In this document: positions 1 to 3,993 of the stretch, piece after piece | Layout: the number at the start of each line of letters is the position of its first letter | Position numbering within the stretch: the stretch's first letter is position 1 | Origin: Desulfobacteraceae bacterium | GTDB lineage: Bacteria > Desulfobacterota > Desulfobacteria > Desulfobacterales > Desulfosalsimonadaceae | Assembly: GCA_024636355.1 (NCBI GenBank) | Contig: JAGXHH010000041.1 | Span: 1 to 5,616, forward strand | Direction of reading: 5' to 3' | Length of the DNA stretch: 5,616 bases | The notes under the pieces: model-generated | What the model was told of the DNA's origin: nothing | The model's database searches: none | The model's input: the letters and a program-made list of their open reading frames with translations, nothing else | Program-made: the position numbers and the translations under genes

Positions 1-2
1 AC

Positions 3-779
3 GCCGATATCGCCCAGATGGCCACCGATAATGGCGGCCGGATAATGGGTAGACCCTTTACCCCGCAACAGATGGTGGAAGAGGCGCTGCAGTCCGGCTG
101 CAAATCAATCGCCTATACCTATACGGAACCGACCATATTCATGGAACTGGCCCTCGATACGGCCAGGCTGGCCCACCAGCAGGGGTTGAAAAACATATTT
201 GTGACCAATGGGTACATGACGCCGGAAGCCCTCGACCTGATCCGCCCGTATCTGGATGCGGCCAATGTCGATTTAAAAGCGTTTACAAACGAATTTTACA
301 AGAAGCAGTGCAATGCCAGGCTGGAGCCGGTGCTCGAAACCCTGCGCCGAATGAAACAGCTCGGCATTTTCGTGGAAGTCACCACACTGGTGATTCCGGG
401 CTTAAACGACGACCCGGACGAACTCGCATCACTGGCCGGTTTTATCGTAAACGATCTGGGCGATGACACCCCCTGGCACGTGAGCCGGTTCCATCCGACC
501 TATAAATTGCTCGACCGCCCGTCCACGCCGGTGCAGACCCTGTTGCAGGCACGGGAAATCGGGGTCGATGCGGGGTTGAAGTATGTCTATACCGGCAATA
601 TTCCGGGCAACGGGACCGAGGATACGACCTGTTACAGCTGCGGCCGATCGATAATTCTGCGGCGGGGGTTTACGGTAACGGAAAACCGGGTCGAAAACAA
701 TGCATGCCCCGGTTGCGGGGCGCTGATCCATGGAGTAGGATTAACGGGAGCAGGATTAACGGGAGCAGGATTAACGTAA
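3..779 (+). CDS. amrS: AmmeMemoRadiSam system radical SAM enzyme AmrS, C-terminal 258 residues (5' end outside window)
   Basis: The open frame runs to the left edge, so the gene starts upstream; the ATG at 18 is internal. The missing part should hold the CxxxCxxC motif that binds the radical-SAM [4Fe-4S] cluster. The visible part carries the family's core: an early segment ADIAQM, which fits the region just after the cluster motif, then the strand motifs YTYTEPT, FVTNGYM and NVDLKAF, the V(I)PGLND segment, WHVSRFHPTYK, and YVYTGNIPG. It closes with a CxxC...CxxC pair (CYSCG near 630-645, CPGCG near 706-720) that probably binds zinc or iron. Family knowledge: AmrS occurs with AMMECR1- and Memo-like proteins, but I know of no settled substrate; neither partner is visible here. 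The last 15 residues are three tandem copies of G(V/A)GLT, an unusual tail encoded by a 15-bp repeat. The stop codon directly abuts the next ATG. The family assignment is confident; the function is not. Confidence 0.9.
   Translation, partial: ADIAQMATDNGGRIMGRPFTPQQMVEEALQSGCKSIAYTYTEPTIFMELALDTARLAHQQGLKNIFVTNGYMTPEALDLIRPYLDAANVDLKAFTNEFYKKQCNARLEPVLETLRRMKQLGIFVEVTTLVIPGLNDDPDELASLAGFIVNDLGDDTPWHVSRFHPTYKLLDRPSTPVQTLLQAREIGVDAGLKYVYTGNIPGNGTEDTTCYSCGRSIILRRGFTVTENRVENNACPGCGALIHGVGLTGAGLTGAGLT
732..776 (+). repeat. Three tandem 15-bp repeats at the 3' end of amrS
   Basis: Units lie at 732-746, 747-761 and 762-776. The consensus is GGAGCAGGATTAACG; the first unit differs by one base (T for C at its fifth position). 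The period is a multiple of three, so it adds G(V/A)GLT per copy to the AmrS C-terminus without shifting frame. Each unit contains GGAG and AGGA Shine-Dalgarno-like cores. Only the last unit is correctly spaced for the ubiA start at 780. Confidence 0.95.
767..770 (+). promoter_or_regulatory. Ribosome-binding site of the UbiA-family gene, inside the last repeat unit
   Basis: AGGA lies 9 bases before the ATG at 780. It sits inside the amrS coding sequence, so the two genes are translated in close succession. Copies of the same core occur 15 and 30 bases further upstream because of the repeat. Confidence 0.7.
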
Positions 780-1679
780 ATGAACGAATTGGCAGTTAGT
801 TTTGGCCGGTCGATCCGATCGGTCGCGGAAACGGGCATGCGCTATGGCCGGATGATCAAATTCAGCCATAGCGTTTTTGCATTGCCCTTTGCACTTTCCG
901 CTGTGGTGCTGGCCCAGGGAGTCTATTCGGTGACCCTGGCGGACGTTTTCTGGATCCTGGTGGCCATGGTCAGTGCCCGGTCGGCGGCCATGGGATTCAA
1001 CCGGATCGTCGATGCGGCGTTTGACGCCAGAAATCCACGTACAACGGGGCGCGAAATCCCTTCCGGCAAACTCTCAATGGCGAGCGCCGTCCGGTTTGTC
1101 ATCGCATTTTCCGTATTGTTTGTCATATCCGCATTCATGCTCGGCTCACTCTGTTTTTATTTCTCCGTTCCGGTTCTGGTACTTCTCTTCGGCTATTCCT
1201 ATACCAAGCGGTTTACCCGGTGGTGTCACCTGTACCTCGGATTTGCCATTTCGCTTGCGCCCATAGGGGCGTGGATCGCCCTGACCGACAGCTTTTCGGC
1301 GGGCATCCTGTTCCTGTCGCTCGGTTTGATGGCCCATATCGCCGCATTCGACATCATTTATGCATGCCAGGATACGGAATTTGACGCCTCGGAAAACCTG
1401 TTTTCCCTGCCGGTCTGCATCGGGGTAAAAAACGCCCTGTTCGTATCGGCGTGGCTGCATGTTCTGTCGACGGTCTGTTTTCTATTGGTCTCTGCGTATT
1501 TTGACCTGCATTGGATTTATATGGCAACCGTCGGGGGGATCGCTGTTCTATTCATTATCGAACACCTCCTTGTGGCGCCCGGGCGGATGGACCGCATTCA
1601 CATCGCTTTTTTTCATATCAACACGGTGATCGGTATTGTTCTGTTTTCCGGCATTCTCGCGGGCAGGATCCTGCTGTAA
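780..1679 (+). CDS. ubiA: UbiA-family aromatic prenyltransferase (4-hydroxybenzoate/menaquinone type, possibly MqnP)
   Basis: This 299-residue integral membrane protein should transfer a polyprenyl chain from its diphosphate onto an aromatic ring carboxylate during quinone biosynthesis. Both Asp-rich Mg/diphosphate-binding motifs of the UbiA superfamily are visible: N74-x3-D78-x3-D82 (NRIVDAAFD) and D191...D198-x3-D202 (DIIYACQDTEFD). The N-terminal RMIKFSHSVFALPFAL segment is typical of the UbiA/MqnP group. About eight or nine hydrophobic membrane segments follow, roughly at 30-50, 55-73, 105-145, 153-195, 217-237, 244-265 and 275-297. The length is normal for the family. The start is supported by the upstream AGGA; the ATG follows the amrS stop with no gap. 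The neighbouring ubiX argues for a ubiquinone- or menaquinone-like pathway. In an anaerobe I favour futalosine-pathway menaquinone (MqnP), but no mqnA-E gene is in the window, so the aromatic substrate is inferred. Confidence 0.9.
   Translation: MNELAVSFGRSIRSVAETGMRYGRMIKFSHSVFALPFALSAVVLAQGVYSVTLADVFWILVAMVSARSAAMGFNRIVDAAFDARNPRTTGREIPSGKLSMASAVRFVIAFSVLFVISAFMLGSLCFYFSVPVLVLLFGYSYTKRFTRWCHLYLGFAISLAPIGAWIALTDSFSAGILFLSLGLMAHIAAFDIIYACQDTEFDASENLFSLPVCIGVKNALFVSAWLHVLSTVCFLLVSAYFDLHWIYMATVGGIAVLFIIEHLLVAPGRMDRIHIAFFHINTVIGIVLFSGILAGRILL
1665..1668 (+). promoter_or_regulatory. Ribosome-binding site deciding the ubiX start
   Basis: AGGA lies 10 bases before the ATG at 1679, inside the end of the UbiA gene. 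It supports the 206-residue start over an in-frame ATG at 1511, which would add 56 residues that UbiX proteins do not have. Confidence 0.65.
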
Positions 1680-2299
1680 TGGACGGGGATAAGACACGGA
1701 AAATAATCGTGGCGATTTGCGGGGCGTCCGGGGGCATCTACGGGCTGCGCCTGCTTACCGCCCTGCTCGAGTTGCCGATCGAAGTCCACCTGATCATCAC
1801 AAATGCCGGCCGCGCGGTTCTGTCTACGGAAAACGATCTGCCGGACGGGTCGATTCAGGCGTATCTGAAAGCCCGGGAGATGACCTTTCATGAGCGGGCG
1901 CAATTGATCGAAACCGCACCGGAAAACTTTTACGCTCCCCCGGCAAGCGGCTCGTTTCAGCATTCGGGCATGGCGGTTGTGCCATGCTCAATGAATACGC
2001 TGGCGGCAGTCAGTGCGGGCATTACAGACAACCTGGTACACCGGGCCGCAGACGTCTGCCTGAAGGAAAAACGGCCCCTGGTGCTTGCCACCCGGGAAAC
2101 GCCGCTCAGCCGGATCCACATCGGGAACATGGACCGGGCGGCCGCGGCCGGAGCGACCATCATGCCGCTTACCCCGGGTTTTTACTTCCGGCCGAAAACC
2201 ATAGAAGACCTGGTGGACGGCCTGGTCGATCGTGTATTGCACCACCTGGGGATTGACCGGCCCGGAGCCCGTCAGTGGGGAGTGGATTCGATTGCCTGA
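1679..2299 (+). CDS. ubiX: UbiX-family flavin prenyltransferase
   Basis: The predicted 206-residue protein is of normal length for UbiX. The family makes prenylated FMN from FMN and dimethylallyl (di)phosphate, the cofactor needed by UbiD decarboxylases. Visible hallmarks are the N-terminal FMN-binding GASGGIYG (residues 15-22), the APPASGS segment, VPCSMNTLAAV, the NLVHRAADVCLKEKRPLVL block, RETPLSRIHIGNM, and the C-terminal PGFYFRP plus VDRVLHHLG. The ATG shares one base with the UbiA stop (TAATG), which indicates translational coupling; a longer in-frame ATG at 1511 lies wholly within the UbiA gene and is rejected. Pairing with a UbiA gene suggests the prenyl-FMN serves a UbiD-type decarboxylase acting on the prenylated ring. 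No ubiD is present in the window. Confidence 0.93.
   Translation: MDGDKTRKIIVAICGASGGIYGLRLLTALLELPIEVHLIITNAGRAVLSTENDLPDGSIQAYLKAREMTFHERAQLIETAPENFYAPPASGSFQHSGMAVVPCSMNTLAAVSAGITDNLVHRAADVCLKEKRPLVLATRETPLSRIHIGNMDRAAAAGATIMPLTPGFYFRPKTIEDLVDGLVDRVLHHLGIDRPGARQWGVDSIA
2277..2282 (+). promoter_or_regulatory. Ribosome-binding site for the TTG-started kamA-like gene
   Basis: GGGGAG lies 9 bases before the TTG at 2292, inside the end of ubiX. It is the best Shine-Dalgarno match in this junction and decides the start. The in-frame ATG at 2232 would overlap ubiX by 68 bases and add 20 residues read from ubiX in another frame. Confidence 0.7.
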
Positions 2300-3347
2300 A
2301 TCGATAGACCAACCCGACTGGCGCCGCCTGTTGTCCCAAAGCATCGTCACCATCGGCCAGCTCTGCGGCCGCATGCCGGTATCCGGGGATGCGATTGAGC
2401 CGGTAATCGAACGGTACCCGATGCGGATCAACCCGTATTTTTTTTCACTGGTGCAAACGGCGGGTGATCCGATTGCCCGGCAGGTGATTCCCGATCCGGC
2501 CGAACTCGAAGAAAGCGGGCTGACGGCGGCCGATCCCTCAAACGAATACGTCCAGTCGCCGGTCCCCCACCTGGTGCACCGCTACCCGGACCGGGTGCTG
2601 TTCCTTGTCGCCAGCCAGTGCGCGGTCTACTGCCGCCACTGCATGCGAAAGCGCGCCGTCGGTCCGAAGACTACCATCTCCCGTGATCATATCGACCAGG
2701 GTATTGATTATATCCGGACCACGCCGACCGTAAAGGAAGTGCTCCTTTCCGGCGGTGATCCGCTGCTGATCGACGATGACAAACTTGAGAGCATTCTGAG
2801 CAGACTTCGGGAAATCGATCATGTGGAACTGCTGCGGATCCATACCCGCATCCCCTGCGCACTGCCCCGGAGGATTACCGGGCATCTCGTGCGGGTCCTT
2901 GCAAAATTTCATCCGCTTTACATCAATATCCAGTTCAACCATCCGGCCGAATTGACTCCCGAAGCCCGGGCTGCCTGCGCCCTGCTGGCCGATGCCGGTA
3001 TTCCCCTTGGAAGCCAGACCGTTTTGTTAAAAGGGGTCAACGACCGTCCAGAGGTAATGATGGAATTGATGCGTAAGCTGCTTGCCAGCCGGGTGCGCCC
3101 TTATTACCTGCACCATCCGGATCCGGTCAAGGGAACCGCCCACTTCCGGGTGCCGGTGGAAAAAGGGCTCGCCATAATGGCGCATCTGCGGGGGAATTTA
3201 TCCGGAATCGGAATCCCGTATTACATGATCGACCTGCCGGAAGGCGGGGGCAAGATCCCGCTGCTTCCGGATTACGTCATCCGGCGGGACCCCGAAAGTC
3301 TTGTCGTCCGGAACTATGCCGGAAACTGCTTTACCTATCCGCTGTAA
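2292..3347 (+). CDS. KamA-family radical SAM aminomutase, lysine 2,3-aminomutase/EpmB-like
   Basis: From the TTG start the protein has 351 residues. The family uses SAM, a [4Fe-4S] cluster and PLP to move an alpha-amino group to the beta carbon. The N-terminal DWRRLLSQSIVTIGQL (9-24) fits family starts. The cluster motif is C110-x3-C114-x2-C117 followed by RKR. R119 corresponds to the substrate-carboxylate Arg of clostridial lysine 2,3-aminomutase. Further blocks are LLSGGDPL, RIHTRIP, INIQFNHP, GIPLGSQTVLLKGVND and VRPYYLHHPDPVKGTAHFR. K321 in PEGGGK is the expected PLP lysine. D277 and D314 align with the two Asp residues that bind the lysine side chain in the clostridial enzyme, with the same 37- and 7-residue spacings, which supports lysine or a similar diamine as substrate. 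It is shorter than the roughly 416-residue clostridial KamA and ends at NYAGNCFTYPL, lacking the C-terminal Cys cluster. It overlaps ubiX by 8 bases. Function could be free beta-lysine synthesis or EpmB-like modification of elongation factor P; no epmA or ablB is visible. Confidence 0.85.
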   Translation: MPESIDQPDWRRLLSQSIVTIGQLCGRMPVSGDAIEPVIERYPMRINPYFFSLVQTAGDPIARQVIPDPAELEESGLTAADPSNEYVQSPVPHLVHRYPDRVLFLVASQCAVYCRHCMRKRAVGPKTTISRDHIDQGIDYIRTTPTVKEVLLSGGDPLLIDDDKLESILSRLREIDHVELLRIHTRIPCALPRRITGHLVRVLAKFHPLYINIQFNHPAELTPEARAACALLADAGIPLGSQTVLLKGVNDRPEVMMELMRKLLASRVRPYYLHHPDPVKGTAHFRVPVEKGLAIMAHLRGNLSGIGIPYYMIDLPEGGGKIPLLPDYVIRRDPESLVVRNYAGNCFTYPL

Positions 3348-3353
3348 CGGTGT

Positions 3354-3836
3354 TTAGCGACCTGAAGTGCATTTGGGAACGTCGTCTTTTTCCGTATTGG
3401 ATCTTCTCTTCTTGATGCTGATGATGACCGGTTTGTACTTGTCTGACTGTTTGGCTCCTTTTTCCAGGTAGAGGATCAGGCCGATCGCGCTGAAAAAACA
3501 GGTGAATCCGAGAACAGCCGCACTGATTGAGGGGTCCATGCCGGCCGATCTGGCCCAGTTGTCCCCGATTGCCGCCCCTGTGACCAGCACGATGACCGGG
3601 AAGACATAGAGCAGAAACGACAGCTTCAGCATCATGCTGGTTTTAAAATCAAGCAGCACCGTATCGCCCTCGCGGGCGTTGGCCGGATTTACAGCCAGAA
3701 ATTCAGGATCTATGCCGCCACCCGTACTGTGGCAGGTATCGCGTTCCGATCACCCGCCGCACCCGGCGGTCCGCCTGGTTTTTACCATTGCATGCGCGCC
3801 GTCGACCCGGGTGACCACACCAAGTTCATTTGCCAT
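3354..3836 (-). CDS. rseC: RseC/MucC-family membrane redox protein, predicted selenoprotein with in-frame UGA as Sec29
   Basis: The gene reads from the ATG at 3836 to the TAA at 3354-3356 as 160 residues with one in-frame TGA at codon 29 (3752-3750). Residues 1-67 are the soluble RseC domain. It has a start like GVVTRVDGAHAMVKT, then C26-G-G-U29-S-E-R-D-T-C35, then LAVNPANAREGDTVLLDF. E. coli RseC has C-x2-C-x5-C at the same place, so UGA replaces the second cysteine exactly. Two membrane segments follow at about 70-91 (with the family's LLYVFP) and 103-124, then a basic cytoplasmic-type tail with a Cys at 156. AGGA lies 8 bases before the ATG, and an in-frame TAG directly precedes it. A SECIS-like hairpin follows the UGA. 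RseC proteins act with Rsx/Rnf complexes (SoxR reduction in E. coli), matching the adjacent RnfB-like gene. Conventional calling would give only 101 residues from a GTG at 3659. A nonsense mutation is possible but less likely given the position and hairpin. Confidence 0.85.
3715..3735 (-). promoter_or_regulatory. Bacterial SECIS-like stem-loop downstream of the rseC UGA
   Basis: Read on the minus strand, CUGCCAC (3735-3729) pairs with GUGGCGG (3721-3715). This gives seven pairs, five of them Watson-Crick in an unbroken GCCAC/GUGGC core plus one U-G and one outer C-G pair. The apical loop AGUACGG has seven bases. A G lies within its first two positions, followed by U. The loop begins 21 bases after the UGA. 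Family knowledge: bacterial SECIS elements have a short stem with an apical loop about 16-37 bases after the UGA and a G in the first two loop positions, so this fits. A weak lower helix can also form between GAUC overlapping the UGA (3751-3748) and GAUC at 3710-3707. Folding was done by eye. Confidence 0.7.
3750..3752 (-). other. Predicted selenocysteine codon (UGA) in rseC
   Basis: The TGA is in frame with conserved RseC sequence on both sides and is the only interruption in 161 codons. It occupies a cysteine position of the family's redox motif, changing C-x2-C to C-x2-U. UGA differs from both Cys codons (UGC, UGU) by a single base. Recoding requires SelA, SelB, SelC and SelD elsewhere in the genome, none of which is in this window. 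Confidence 0.83.
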
Positions 3837-3844
3837 CTATCGTT

Positions 3845-3848
3845 TCCT
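3845..3848 (-). promoter_or_regulatory. Ribosome-binding site deciding the full-length rseC start
   Basis: On the minus strand AGGA (within AAAGGAAACG) lies 8 bases before the ATG at 3836. This start is the only ATG that includes the cysteine-rich domain and lies directly after an in-frame TAG, so the frame cannot begin further upstream. Confidence 0.75.
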
Positions 3849-3868
3849 TTTAATAAAATAATGCAACA

Positions 3869-3897
3869 TAAATAAGGCATCGGCCTGCCGGTGTCAA
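3869..3897 (-). promoter_or_regulatory. Sigma-70-like promoter for rseC
   Basis: The minus strand has a perfect TTGACA -35 box at 3897-3892. A 17-base spacer separates it from TATTTA at 3874-3869, a weak -10 that matches the consensus at only its first three positions. The expected transcript start near 3862 would leave a leader of roughly 25 bases containing the ribosome-binding site. The promoter lies just downstream of the RnfB-like gene's terminator, so rseC probably has its own transcript. The -35 is convincing; the -10 is not strong. Confidence 0.55.
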
Positions 3898-3920
3898 TAT
3901 TAGGCGACCGGTGATGGCCT

Positions 3921-3958
3921 AAAAAGAACCGGCGGGAATGCCGTGGCATTCCCGCCGG
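3921..3958 (-). terminator. Rho-independent terminator of the RnfB-like gene
   Basis: On the minus strand CCGGCGGGAATGCC (3958-3945) and GGCATTCCCGCCGG (3942-3929) are perfectly complementary 14-base arms around a 2-base centre; in practice about 13 pairs with a 4-base loop. The U-rich run TTCTTTTT (3928-3921) follows directly. It lies 35 bases after the stop of the RnfB-like gene and before the rseC promoter. The plus-strand side has only a short A-to-T context, so it is directional toward the minus strand. Confidence 0.92.
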
Positions 3959-3993
3959 ATGAGTAATAATCACGACTGTTTGAACGGCAAAAC

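Noticed and set aside
1511..1678. A 56-residue N-terminal extension of UbiX from the ATG at 1511
   Set aside because: The extension is entirely inside the UbiA gene in another frame, is rich in Arg and Cys, and lies before the natural FMN-binding start of the family.
2297..2410. The TGA stop of ubiX as a selenocysteine codon
   Set aside because: UbiX is already full length at this stop, the downstream frame has no UbiX similarity, and the next gene starts here.
3357..3395. A possible plus-strand terminator after the kamA-like gene (GCGAC...GTCGT followed by CTTTTT)
   Set aside because: The stem is only about four base pairs with a loop of nearly 20 bases, and it lies inside the rseC coding sequence; too weak to call.
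3354..3659. A 101-residue small membrane protein starting at GTG 3659
   Set aside because: GAGGG lies 7 bases before the GTG, so an internal start is conceivable. But conserved RseC sequence continues upstream in the same frame through the UGA to an ATG with its own ribosome-binding site, so this is better read as the C-terminal part of the selenoprotein.
3634..3861. A 75-residue plus-strand open frame opposite rseC
   Set aside because: It is antisense to the RseC coding region, has no recognisable family features, and its composition looks like a shadow of the true gene.
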